This document shows, one piece after another, positions 1 to 8,081 of a stretch of DNA of 64,000 nucleotides. Every line of letters begins with the position of its first letter. The first letter of the stretch is position 1. Below the pieces are notes generated by a model. It worked only from the letters and a program-made list of their open reading frames with translations, searched no databases and was not told the DNA's origin. This DNA comes from Pseudomonadota bacterium (lineage in GTDB: Bacteria > Pseudomonadota > Alphaproteobacteria > Sphingomonadales > Sphingomonadaceae), in assembly GCA_023423655.1 (NCBI GenBank), contig JAFAFE010000002.1, positions 62,001-126,000 on the forward strand, given 5' to 3'. Made by a program: the position numbers and the translations under genes.

Positions 1-971
1 AGCAAATAGCCATAAAGGATGCGCGCCGCACCAATGGTGGCGCCATTGTCCGATTTGGACGGCAGTATAATGCGCGCGCCTTTGCCATATTTGGCCATGC
101 GCACGATGCGCCGCAACATGCCTTGTCCCGGTGCAAAATAGGCTTCGATCATGTCGAGTTGCTGGCCGCGTTCCATATCGGCCTTGATCGCTTTGGCCCA
201 AGGGTTGAGCCGCCGCGTCGGCCCGCCGACATACCAATGGAGCGCGCCTTCCTGGGACGAGGGCGAGGAATAAGCGAAGCGTTTGCGCGCGCGCTCCGGA
301 TCAACACGGTCCCAGGTGTGGATAAGATAACGCAGACTCTTCCAATTATTGCCGCGCGTGCTGACCCAGCGGTTGAGCTTGCGATAATAATCGACCATCG
401 GCGCAACGGCAGGGCCGGTAATCTGGAGCCCCAGATCCTGCCAGCCTTCGGTGTCGGACACGGGCGCAAAATAATCATCGGCAATATTGAATCCGCCAAT
501 GATAAGCGTGCGGTCGTCGGCAATCAGCAATTTCTGATGGTTGCGGATCAGATAGGTCACGCGCCACTTGGATGAAAACACATGATAATCCCCTCCTGCA
601 TGACAGAAAGGCTCGAAAAAGGCGGCCGGTGTCTGGTCGGAACCGAAACTGTCGATGATGAGCGATACCGAAACCCCGCGTTCCAGCGCCGCCATCAGGG
701 CTGCCATCACCGCGCGCCCTGAAGCATCATCGCAAAACATATAATAAAGCAAGCGAAGCGAATGGCGTGCTTCGTTGATAATGGCGAGCAATTTGGTCAG
801 CCGCTCCGGCCCTCCGGGGAGGAAATCCAGCGCATTGCCGTCGGTTTCGTGCTGCCAACTGCGGGTCAGCGCAGCGCTGCCTTTGGTGGCGGGCGCATGG
901 TCAGGTCCCTTGAGAAGATCAAGGTCGGGAACGAGCGGGGAGGGAGGCTCCTTGTCCATCGCCATCCCCAT
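1..971 (-). CDS. Phospholipase D / cardiolipin synthase family protein (3' part missing)
   Basis: The reading frame runs off the left window edge, so only about 323 N-terminal residues are visible. Residues 145-152 read HQKLLIAD, the first HxKxxxxD (HKD) catalytic motif of the phospholipase D superfamily, followed by IIGGFNIADDYF. The second HKD half should lie outside the window. Family members transfer or hydrolyse phosphatidyl groups, for example in cardiolipin synthesis. No signal peptide or clear membrane segment is visible at the N-terminus, unlike classical ClsA. The start is uncertain: ATG codons occur at 971, 965 and 959, and an in-frame stop lies about 85 nt upstream of the first. 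It is divergent from rpoZ. A non-cardiolipin phospholipase D role remains possible. Confidence 0.8.
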   Translation of the reverse strand, partial: MGMAMDKEPPSPLVPDLDLLKGPDHAPATKGSAALTRSWQHETDGNALDFLPGGPERLTKLLAIINEARHSLRLLYYMFCDDASGRAVMAALMAALERGVSVSLIIDSFGSDQTPAAFFEPFCHAGGDYHVFSSKWRVTYLIRNHQKLLIADDRTLIIGGFNIADDYFAPVSDTEGWQDLGLQITGPAVAPMVDYYRKLNRWVSTRGNNWKSLRYLIHTWDRVDPERARKRFAYSSPSSQEGALHWYVGGPTRRLNPWAKAIKADMERGQQLDMIEAYFAPGQGMLRRIVRMAKYGKGARIILPSKSDNGATIGAARILYGYL

Positions 972-1150
972 GCCAAACACCGCCGCCTGTGCCAAGGTCT
1001 GGAAATTTTTGACGCGCCTTCCTACATACAAAGTTGCGCGGGAAGGGCGCGGTTTTCATTGACTCTGCAGCGCTAAATTGTTAGCGGGCAGCCTTTCCGA
1101 AACAACGGACCTTCGCAAGAAGGCGATATTTTTTCAAGGAAGCGAACGAT

Positions 1151-1495
1151 ATGGCTCGCGTTACAGTCGAAGATTGTGTCGACAAAATCCCTAACCGGTT
1201 CGATCTGGTCTTGCTTGCTGCGCAACGTGCGCGCGAGATTTCGGGCGGCGCCGAACTGACGCTTGACCGCGACCGGGATAAAAATCCGGTAGTCGCGCTG
1301 CGCGAAATCGCCGAGCAGACCATTCGCCCCGATGATCTGGAACATACGCTGGTGTCGGGCTTGCAGAAGCTGCAGATTGACGATGATGATACGCCCGATG
1401 AAATCGGTTCGATCAGCCGTTCGGCAGAAGCATTGCGTTTGACCGCTGCCGCGCCGCCGCGCAACACCAATATCGGTGCGGATTATGACGGCTGA
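1151..1495 (+). CDS. rpoZ: DNA-directed RNA polymerase omega subunit
   Basis: The 114-residue product starts MARVTVEDC and has the omega core (KIPNRFDLVLLAAQRAREI) with the conserved basic/aromatic helix that clamps the beta-prime C-terminus. Omega assists core RNA polymerase assembly and, in proteobacteria, contributes to ppGpp binding. The acidic C-terminal extension (IDDDDTPDEI, then a tail ending NIGADYDG) is typical of longer alphaproteobacterial omegas. A purine-rich AAGGA lies about 10 nt before the ATG. The gene stands alone on the plus strand and is closed by a hairpin terminator about 30 nt downstream. Confidence 0.97.
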   Translation: MARVTVEDCVDKIPNRFDLVLLAAQRAREISGGAELTLDRDRDKNPVVALREIAEQTIRPDDLEHTLVSGLQKLQIDDDDTPDEIGSISRSAEALRLTAAAPPRNTNIGADYDG

Positions 1496-1525
1496 GCCAG
1501 TCTTTTCGTAAGAATATTTGAAAAG

Positions 1526-1554
1526 CCCGGTCTGATATTCAGGCCGGGTTTTTT
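1526..1554. terminator. Bidirectional intrinsic terminator between rpoZ and the DUF3800 gene
   Basis: CCCGGTCTGA, loop TAT and TCAGGCCGGG form a 10-bp stem with one G-U pair. It is followed by six T on the plus strand. On the minus strand the same hairpin is followed by CTTTTC. The convergent genes rpoZ and DUF3800 both end at it; the DUF3800 stop codon touches its T-run. Confidence 0.9.
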
Positions 1555-2162
1555 CATATTTGCTCAAGTTCGACGACGCGCACGCTATTATCTTTGATGA
1601 ACGGCGCGAGGATATGGCGGATGCGGCCTGACCGGTTGGATGCGGTGGCAAGATTATAGATGCTGTTCGCTACCACATCGGCAATCTGGATGCCGGCACT
1701 GCGCCGACTGTCCGCGACGCTTATATGCGCCCAACTACCCAGATGCTGCTGCACGTCGCGCTGGAGGCTGTGGAGCAACTCTGCATCATAACGGCCAGCG
1801 TCGATGATAATGTCTTGCGCGGCCTCCCCGGTGCTTTCCATATCCTGCCGCCAGCGGTCGAGGATGGTTTCGAGCAGGCGCTGATAGACTATTATATCTT
1901 CCGGCAGTGTCCCGCCCGCGCCCTCAAGCTTGTCCCGCCGGACGACGCTCACCCAAGCGCGGCCTTGGAAGCGGTGGAAGATTTCAAAGAATAAGGCGCG
2001 CTCGACAAGACCGATGCGGCTGCCTTTCAACTCGCCGCGTAGGCCCGTAACATCACGATAGCGGTCGAGCAATGCAACCGCGCTTTCTGGCGGCAACGCA
2101 ATGGCCGCAAAGCACATTGCGCCTGCGGGCAGCCCACCGCTTTCATCGCAATAAATGGTTAT
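1554..2162 (-). CDS. DUF3800 domain protein with a non-standard (ATA) start
   Basis: The frame matches the DUF3800 family, which has a predicted RNase H-like fold: an N-terminal YCDESGG motif and a C-terminal ADSRRSAGIQIADVVA motif, both acidic-residue motifs of the family. The first ATG in frame (2117) would remove YCDESG. The only start that keeps it is ATA at 2162, giving about 202 residues beginning (M)TIYCDESGG. A strong GGGAGG lies at 2170-2175, exactly 7 nt before this ATA. No ATG, GTG or TTG lies between the upstream in-frame stop and the motif. Function is unknown; DUF3800 proteins occur in mobile and defence contexts as well as alone. The ribosome site and start sit in an inverted repeat (2160-2213). 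Confidence 0.75.
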   Translation of the reverse strand: MTIYCDESGGLPAGAMCFAAIALPPESAVALLDRYRDVTGLRGELKGSRIGLVERALFFEIFHRFQGRAWVSVVRRDKLEGAGGTLPEDIIVYQRLLETILDRWRQDMESTGEAAQDIIIDAGRYDAELLHSLQRDVQQHLGSWAHISVADSRRSAGIQIADVVANSIYNLATASNRSGRIRHILAPFIKDNSVRVVELEQI

Positions 2163-2213
2163 GACAAAGCCTCCCGATTGCGGTTCAGCGCATCATAAGG
2201 GAGGCTTGTCATA
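2160..2213. repeat. Imperfect inverted repeat covering the DUF3800 ribosome site and start
   Basis: The plus strand at 2160-2175 (TATGACAAAGCCTCCC) is complementary to 2199-2213 (GGGAGGCTTGTCATA) with a single extra A; the loop is 23 nt. In the minus-strand transcript the 3' arm contains both GGGAGG and the putative ATA start, so folding would hide the start region. There is no T-run after it, so a simple terminator for the upstream gene is less likely. Confidence 0.7.
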
Positions 2214-2243
2214 GGGCAGTCAAATCGCGCGCAGGGGCACGAC

Positions 2244-2723
2244 TTATTTGAGCAGGCCGCGGAAGCTCACCTTGCCGCTTTGGCCGACAGCGATCGGCTG
2301 GGCAAAGGTCCAGCGCACATGGGTCACATCCGTGCCCGTCGCCGCACGGTCGCCGACTTTGAGCGTTTCCAGCTTGCCGAACGTCTTGCCGCCATCAACC
2401 GAAACGACGATGTTGGCATCGGTCGAGCCGACATATTGTACCTGCGCGGGCAGGGGATTATTGATGATAAAGCCCGGTGCGGGCGCTGCCGTGTTGTTCA
2501 CATATTCATGCACGAACAAAACGGTATCGCCCGGCACCACTACAGTGGTCGGTGCCAGTGTAACCTTCTTTTTGCCTGCAGCATCAGTAGTCGTTTTTTC
2601 AACAAAGGACGAAGAGGTAATCTTCGGCCGTGCATCCTGCGCAAAGGCCGGGGCAGCCGCGAAAAGCGCGGTGCCTGCAAATGCCGCGATGGCGGCCTGC
2701 CCGAAAAAGCTGTTCATCTTCAT
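2244..2723 (-). CDS. Secreted protein with a DUF11-like conserved-repeat domain
   Basis: The 159-residue product has a clear Sec signal peptide (MKMNSFFGQ..., hydrophobic stretch, cleavage near APAFA-QDA). The mature part has a beta-rich pattern (VVPGDTVLFVHEYVNNTAAPAPGFIINNPLP... followed by VQYVGSTDANIVVSVDGGKTFG), like the DUF11/conserved-repeat Ig-like domains of exported bacterial proteins. It should be periplasmic or extracellular. Start at 2723 or at the second Met (2717) is possible. It is a single gene between ftsH and DUF3800, in the same direction as both. The specific role is unknown. Confidence 0.75.
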   Translation of the reverse strand: MKMNSFFGQAAIAAFAGTALFAAAPAFAQDARPKITSSSFVEKTTTDAAGKKKVTLAPTTVVVPGDTVLFVHEYVNNTAAPAPGFIINNPLPAQVQYVGSTDANIVVSVDGGKTFGKLETLKVGDRAATGTDVTHVRWTFAQPIAVGQSGKVSFRGLLK

Positions 2724-2890
2724 GCTCGTTACCCCGATGATTGGATGCCCCCTGCGTTAGCCTTGTCCGTACCCGCAGGAAATCCCCGATTTGTAAACCA
2801 ATGTCATGCCGTTTGGCGGCACATTTCTTATAGTCTTGTTTAGCGTAAAACTGGTGAATGGGCTCTTAATAACGCTTTAACCTTTTCTTT

Positions 2891-2933
2891 ACCAATAAGG
2901 CCGGATCGCCCGTGTGGCATCCGGCCTTATGGT
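2891..2933. terminator. Strong hairpin downstream of ftsH
   Basis: AAGGCCGGAT at 2897-2906 pairs with ATCCGGCCTT at 2919-2928, and the flanks (ACCA..T and AT..GGT) extend the stem with one bulge. It lies 45 nt beyond the ftsH stop. No T-run follows, so it may be a processing or protective hairpin rather than a full intrinsic terminator. Confidence 0.6.
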
Positions 2934-2977
2934 TAAATATGCGCGGGCTTTCATGCGATGAAAGCGCGGGCTTTATC

Positions 2978-4942
2978 TTAAGTTCCTTGCGGGCGGATAT
3001 CGCCGAACGGATCGCGCGGGCGCTTGATCTTCGGAATCGAGCCTGCATGACCGCTAACCGGCTGGATCGTGGCCTTCTTGCCATGATCGCGGTCAATCGG
3101 ATCGCCCGCAATCGCCTTTTTGGCTTCATCACCGGACAAGGTTTCATATTCCAGAAGTGCGCCCGCCAGACGGTGCAGTTCGTCAATATTTTCGGTCAGC
3201 ACTTCGCGGGCTTTGGCTTCGCCTTCTTCGACCAAGCGGCGGACCTCCTGGTCAATGAGGCGCGCGGTTTCTTCCGATACCGTTTGCGAACGCGCAACCG
3301 AATGGCCGAGGAACACTTCGTCCTGATTGTCGCGATAGCGCAGCCAGCCGAGTTTCTCGCTCATCCCATATTCCATAACCATCGCGCGCGCCATGTCGGT
3401 CGCTTGCTGGATGTCATTGGATGCGCCGGTGTTGAGTTCATCCAAGCCATAGATGAGCTGTTCGGCAATACGGCCACCGAAAGCGAGCGCAAGCCGCGCC
3501 TTCATCTGCTTCATATTCATGCTGAAGCGGTCGCGTTCGGGAAGGTTCCACGTTACGCCGAGCGCGCGGCCACGGGGGATGATCGTTACTTTGTGGAGCG
3601 GATCGCAACCTTCGACATGGAGCGAAACCAGCGCATGGCCTGCTTCATGATAAGCGGTCGCTTTCTTTTCATCTTCGGTCATGACCATCGAGCGACGTTC
3701 CGCGCCCATCATCACCTTATCCTTGGCCTCTTCAAATTCGAGCATGGCGACAAGGCGCTTGCCCTTGCGCGCGGCCAACAGCGCCGCTTCATTGACGAGG
3801 TTAGCCAAGTCCGCACCCGAAAAGCCCGGTGTGCCGCGCGCAATCGTACGGACATCTACGTCGGGGGCGAGCGGGGTTTTCTTCATGTGGACCTGAAGAA
3901 TCTTTTCGCGGCCTTCAATGTCGGGGCGCGGCACGACCACCTGACGGTCGAAACGGCCCGGACGCAGCAGCGCAGGATCAAGCACATCGGGGCGGTTGGT
4001 CGCCGCGATGATGATGATGCCCTCATTGGCTTCAAATCCGTCCATTTCGACGAGAAGCTGGTTCAGCGTCTGTTCGCGCTCGTCATTGCCATTGCCAAGC
4101 CCTGCGCCACGATGGCGACCGACCGCGTCGATTTCGTCGATAAAGACGATGCACGGTGCGTTCTTTTTGGCCTGTTCGAACATATCGCGCACGCGGCTTG
4201 CACCGACGCCGACGAACATTTCAACAAAGTCCGACCCTGAAATGGTGAAGAAGGGCACGCCCGCTTCGCCCGCAATCGCGCGCGCCAGCAAGGTTTTACC
4301 GGTGCCGGGTGAACCGACGAGCAAGGCACCCTTGGGAATTTGTCCGCCAAGGCGCGAAAATTTTTGCGGGTTTTTGAGGAATTCAACGATTTCCTGCAAT
4401 TCCTCGCGCGCTTCGTCGATGCCTGCGACATCGTCAAATGTCACCTTGCCCTGCTTTTCGGTGAGCAATTTGGCCTTGGATTTGCCAAAACCCATCGCAC
4501 CGCCCGCGCCGCTTGATTTCTGCATCTGGCGGAACACGAAATAGCCGACGCCAAGGATCAGCAGGAAGGGAAGCGCCTGCACCAGCAAGATCATGAGGAT
4601 GCTGTTGCCCTCCGGCGCTTTGGCCGAATAGGTCACGCCCTTTTCATCAAGCTTTTTGGTCAGTTCCGGATCGCGGATCGGAACGGTGGTGAAGGGCTTG
4701 TCATCCTTCAACATCCCCGAAATCGAATTGTCGTTCATCACGACCGATTGCACCTGACCTTCGGCAACCTTCTTTTTGAAGTCCGAATAGGGAATGGGTT
4801 CCGCGCCCATGCGCGTCCCGCCACTGATGAGCGAGGTCACCAGAAATAAAGCTACCAAGAGACCCGACCAGATCAGCAAGCCCCGAATGAGGGGGCTGGG
4901 TTGCTGCTGCGGGTCTTTGTCGTCGTTCATCGCTTTGTCCAC
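2978..4942 (-). CDS. ftsH: ATP-dependent zinc metalloprotease FtsH
   Basis: The 654-residue product is full length for FtsH. Two N-terminal membrane segments (about 19-40 and 114-137) flank a periplasmic domain. The AAA+ module has Walker A GSPGTGKT (210-217; most FtsH have GPPGTGKT), Walker B IVFIDEID (265-272) and the second region of homology with arginine fingers (DPALLRPGRFDRQ). The zinc protease motif HEAGH is at 432-436. The enzyme degrades misfolded membrane proteins and short-lived regulators at the inner membrane. It ends the minus-strand run rodZ, cpoB, tilS, tonB-like, ftsH, although about 165 nt separate it from the tonB-like gene, so it may have its own promoter. ATG at 4930 is an alternative start. 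Confidence 0.98.
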   Translation of the reverse strand: MDKAMNDDKDPQQQPSPLIRGLLIWSGLLVALFLVTSLISGGTRMGAEPIPYSDFKKKVAEGQVQSVVMNDNSISGMLKDDKPFTTVPIRDPELTKKLDEKGVTYSAKAPEGNSILMILLVQALPFLLILGVGYFVFRQMQKSSGAGGAMGFGKSKAKLLTEKQGKVTFDDVAGIDEAREELQEIVEFLKNPQKFSRLGGQIPKGALLVGSPGTGKTLLARAIAGEAGVPFFTISGSDFVEMFVGVGASRVRDMFEQAKKNAPCIVFIDEIDAVGRHRGAGLGNGNDEREQTLNQLLVEMDGFEANEGIIIIAATNRPDVLDPALLRPGRFDRQVVVPRPDIEGREKILQVHMKKTPLAPDVDVRTIARGTPGFSGADLANLVNEAALLAARKGKRLVAMLEFEEAKDKVMMGAERRSMVMTEDEKKATAYHEAGHALVSLHVEGCDPLHKVTIIPRGRALGVTWNLPERDRFSMNMKQMKARLALAFGGRIAEQLIYGLDELNTGASNDIQQATDMARAMVMEYGMSEKLGWLRYRDNQDEVFLGHSVARSQTVSEETARLIDQEVRRLVEEGEAKAREVLTENIDELHRLAGALLEYETLSGDEAKKAIAGDPIDRDHGKKATIQPVSGHAGSIPKIKRPRDPFGDIRPQGT

Positions 4943-5107
4943 TCGTTTCCGGCGCGCGAAACGCGCGCACTTTCATGGGTGAATGTAGGGATTATCGCTT
5001 AATAGGCAATGACCCAATGGTCTAATTTGTGCATGGGTTGCGCCGGATGGCGGCGGGCAAGCGCAATCCCTGTCCTGGCGGCAGCAGGTTGGCGCGTGGC
5101 GCTATGT

Positions 5108-5875
5108 TTAATCCCTCTGTTCTAGCCACCATTTCTGGAACCATTGCTGCTGCGAGGCGACCGGCGTTCCGGCGGCATTACGCGCGGGTTCATAGCGGAA
5201 CCTCTCTTCGATGAGGCGGCAGGTAATTGCATCATCTTCGCCGCTGCCGCTGGTGCGGATGATGCGGCATCCGGTGACGCGGCCATTGGGCTGCACGGTG
5301 AAGCGCACCCCGACTGATTTGCCGTTGCGCGCATCGCGGCGATTTTTAGGGAAATCCTTGATCCGGATGGTGCCGGCAATTTTGCGCGCAGGCGTGAGGA
5401 CGCCGCCACCGCTTCCGCCGCCACCATCGCCAGAGCCGCTCATCCCGCTGCCGGTTCCGGTGCCGATGCCGCCAGCGCCAGTGCCGGGACCGGGGCGGAC
5501 GGACGCGCCTTGGGTAGCGTCATTGCCGGTGCCGGGCTTTTCGGCGGCGGGCGCCGGATTTTTAGGCGGCGTGACAATTTTCGGTTTAGGCGCGGTGGTT
5601 TGCGTCGCTTTGGACTTGAGGTTTTCGGGCGATGCCGCGCCTTCAGGATTTTTGGGCGCGCTTTTTTCGGGCCTTGCTTCGGGTGGCGGCGGTTGGGGAG
5701 GCGGCGGTGGCGGTTCGGCGTCGAGCGCGATCAGGTCGAAACTATTTTCGACCCGCTGCGCAATATCGGGACGGATGCCGTAAAGGAGGCCGGAGCCGAC
5801 GAGCAGGCAAATGAGCGCCACGCCAATGCCTGCCTTGATGCGGTCTCGCGTGCGGCTTTCATCGCCATAGGCCAT
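5108..5875 (-). CDS. Energy transducer TonB-family protein
   Basis: The 255-residue product has TonB architecture. A short cytoplasmic N-terminus precedes one membrane anchor (about 16-34). A proline-rich spacer follows (EPPPPPPQPPPPEARPEKS), then a Gly/Ser-rich linker (about 120-160). The C-terminal domain contains GRVTGCRIIRTSGSGEDDAITC and a final region ending SQQQWFQKWWLEQRD. TonB couples the ExbBD proton motor to outer-membrane receptors, of which this window has four. The two Cys of the C-terminal domain (GC-R and TCR) could form a disulphide. The gene begins 2 nt after the tilS stop, so the two are probably co-transcribed. No exbB or exbD is nearby. Confidence 0.88.
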   Translation of the reverse strand: MAYGDESRTRDRIKAGIGVALICLLVGSGLLYGIRPDIAQRVENSFDLIALDAEPPPPPPQPPPPEARPEKSAPKNPEGAASPENLKSKATQTTAPKPKIVTPPKNPAPAAEKPGTGNDATQGASVRPGPGTGAGGIGTGTGSGMSGSGDGGGGSGGGVLTPARKIAGTIRIKDFPKNRRDARNGKSVGVRFTVQPNGRVTGCRIIRTSGSGEDDAITCRLIEERFRYEPARNAAGTPVASQQQWFQKWWLEQRD

Positions 5876-5877
5876 TT

Positions 5878-7005
5878 TTAGCGGGCGTCCTTGGAAGATG
5901 CGCGCGGTGGGGCGGGGTATATGCGCCAGTGCGGCGCGGGCGTTTCGGGCGTAACCAGCAGATTGCCGATCATCGCTTTCTGGCGCGCGATCATGCTTTC
6001 GAGCAGCCGGTCGAGCGCGTCGCCGCGCGGTGCGATGGCAGGATCGGCGGCGGCGAGCGCGCGGGCGAGCAATCGGCGGGCGAGTTCGTGCGGTAGTTCG
6101 GCGAGCGGCGCGTTGAGCAAAATCGCGGCGCCATCATCGCTACCATGACGCACGACATATTTATTTTCCAACTGGCGGGCGGTCCATGACAGGGCAGTCT
6201 CGGCGTCAGACAGGTGGTTAGAAGCATTGGATAAGGATGCAACATCAATCCAATCGCTGGCGGCAATGGCTTGGCGCATCCGGACGCGGTCATAGGCGCG
6301 GTTGCGGTTGGAGGGGTCATCGCAGGCGACAAGACCGGCCTGGTCCACAATCGCCTGTAATTCTGCGCGCCGCCACCCGAGCAGCGGGCGCAGGACAGTG
6401 CCGTTGCGCGTGCGCACTCCGGCAAGGCCGCTCACGCCTGCGCCGCGGTTCAAGCGCATCAGCAGGGTTTCGGCCTGATCGTCGGCATGGTGCGCGGTGA
6501 GCAGCCAATCCAGCCAGCGCGCGGCTCTCCATTCTTGCAATAAAGCATAGCGCGCCGCCCGCGCGCCCGACTGGATATTGCCTTCAATCACGCGCTCGAC
6601 CGTTAAAATGCTGTGGGGAATAGCAAGCTTTGCGCATAATTCCGCGCACCATAAGGCTTCCGCGCGCGCTTCGGGGCGGAGGCGATGGTCGACCGTCGCC
6701 GCCTCGACCTGCCCCGGCGTCGCGGCGGCTGCGAGCAGCAACAGCGCGACACTATCCGGCCCGCCGGAAAGCGCCACGCCAAAACGCGCGCTCGCGATGT
6801 CGGAATTCAGGCCAAGCCCTGTGGCATTATCTGTGCGGGACTCTATGCTCTCAGGGGCAGGGGATGAGAAGATCCCCGACCCCTCCCGCGCCTCCGTCTT
6901 CGCCAATAAGGCCGTCAGGCTTGCACGATAGCGGGCGGCGTCTTGCGCCCCCGGCAAAACCAAGCCCTGAAACGGATCAGGCGCAACCAGCTTTGCTGCG
7001 CTCAC
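5878..7005 (-). CDS. tilS: tRNA(Ile)-lysidine synthase
   Basis: The PP-loop ATPase motif SGGPDS lies at residues 80-85, followed by ATVDHRLRPEARAEA and HHADDQAETLLMRL, typical of TilS. The enzyme attaches lysine to C34 of the AUA-decoding tRNA-Ile in the cytoplasm. The product has 375 residues. The typical N-terminal helix (ARYRASLTALLAK) is separated from the PP-loop by an extra low-complexity stretch of about 35 residues (about 39-74). No alternative start lies between them, so the insert appears real. The gene overlaps the end of cpoB by 29 nt, and this order is common in alphaproteobacteria. Confidence 0.95.
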   Translation of the reverse strand: MSAAKLVAPDPFQGLVLPGAQDAARYRASLTALLAKTEAREGSGIFSSPAPESIESRTDNATGLGLNSDIASARFGVALSGGPDSVALLLLAAAATPGQVEAATVDHRLRPEARAEALWCAELCAKLAIPHSILTVERVIEGNIQSGARAARYALLQEWRAARWLDWLLTAHHADDQAETLLMRLNRGAGVSGLAGVRTRNGTVLRPLLGWRRAELQAIVDQAGLVACDDPSNRNRAYDRVRMRQAIAASDWIDVASLSNASNHLSDAETALSWTARQLENKYVVRHGSDDGAAILLNAPLAELPHELARRLLARALAAADPAIAPRGDALDRLLESMIARQKAMIGNLLVTPETPAPHWRIYPAPPRASSKDAR

Positions 7006-7882
7006 TCGACGCCTGCGACTTCAACCCGCCGCTCATGCTGTTGCCATAAACTTTGAACAATTCGGTAAAGGCGGTGCAGGACGCTTCCTTATTCTTCATC
7101 TTGGCAAAGGTCATGCCCAGATACATCAAACTGTCCGCCGCGCGTTCACCCTTGGGGTTATTCTTGTAATTGCCGTAAAGCGTGTGGACCGCATTTTCAT
7201 ATTGCTGGTCGTCCATATAGGCGCGGCCCAGCAGATTTTGCGCAAAGCTCATGCGGCTATAATTGGGGTAGGTTTTGACAAGTTTTTCAAGCTGCCCTTG
7301 CGCTTCGGGGTAAAGCCCCGCGCTCCACAGGCGGAAACCGTAATTATAGGTATCTTCCGCCGCATTGCCGGTCGAAGGGATTTCTACTGCTTTGACCTTG
7401 GCGAGCCGGTCGGCCGACGCTTTGGTCGTGGTTGTGACCTTAGGCGGGGTGACGGACGCGGAAGGAGCGGCGGTCAACGGCGTTGTCCCTGTTGCTGCGG
7501 GCGCAGCCGGAACGACGGTCGCCGCGCCTGCATTGGCCTTATAGGTGGCAAAGTCATTTTCAAGCTGGCGCAGCTTGAAGCTATTCTGCTCAACCTGCCC
7601 GGTCAGCTTGGCCAGTTGGGCCTCAATCGCATCGACACGTGCGGTGAGGTCGGCGACCGGTGCGCTCGATCCAATCGGTGCGGTGGTGGGAGCGGTGGGG
7701 ATGCCCATTTCAGGTTCAACCACGCCGCCAGCGCCGAACACCTTGCGCTGCACCGCACGCATTTCGCGCTCCAATTTATCGATCCGCTGGACGGTTACGC
7801 CGTCCTGCGCGCTCACCGGAGCGGACAGCCCCGCCATCGAAACCGTGGCCAGTCCTACTATGAGCGTGCGACGCATATTCAA
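6977..7882 (-). CDS. cpoB: Tol-Pal system protein YbgF / cell division coordinator CpoB
   Basis: The 301-residue product has a signal peptide (MNMRRTLIVGLATVSMAG... cleaved near VSAQD). An N-terminal coiled-coil region follows (VQRIDKLEREMRAVQRK and DLTARVDAIEAQLAKLTGQ). After an Ala/Thr-rich linker come C-terminal TPR repeats starting about residue 172 (AAEDTYNYGFRLWSAGLYPEA). CpoB works in the periplasm, linking TolA and peptidoglycan synthesis during cell constriction. The tol-pal genes themselves are not in the window. Its 3' end overlaps tilS. Confidence 0.93.
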   Translation of the reverse strand: MNMRRTLIVGLATVSMAGLSAPVSAQDGVTVQRIDKLEREMRAVQRKVFGAGGVVEPEMGIPTAPTTAPIGSSAPVADLTARVDAIEAQLAKLTGQVEQNSFKLRQLENDFATYKANAGAATVVPAAPAATGTTPLTAAPSASVTPPKVTTTTKASADRLAKVKAVEIPSTGNAAEDTYNYGFRLWSAGLYPEAQGQLEKLVKTYPNYSRMSFAQNLLGRAYMDDQQYENAVHTLYGNYKNNPKGERAADSLMYLGMTFAKMKNKEASCTAFTELFKVYGNSMSGGLKSQASSERSKAGCA

Positions 7883-8081
7883 CCTTTCCCGTAAATATTA
7901 ACCATATTTTCCGCGTTGATAGCGCAGCTTCCTGCTATCTTACAAGAGGTCCGGAATTGCGCTGTCATTTCCATATTTTGATATTGCCCCAACGCGCCTG
8001 ATCCCAATATGAACGCGGCCAGAATCGGGTGGTCGGACTAGGGTAGAGGGAGGGCCTGAGGCAGAAACAAAGGTTCGTGCC

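Noticed and set aside
1059..1080. TTGACT and TAAATT as a promoter for rpoZ
   Set aside because: The spacing is only about 9 nt, too short for a sigma-70 promoter.
2912..4240. 442-codon plus-strand frame opposite ftsH
   Set aside because: Antisense shadow of ftsH caused by high GC; no recognisable motif and no ribosome site.
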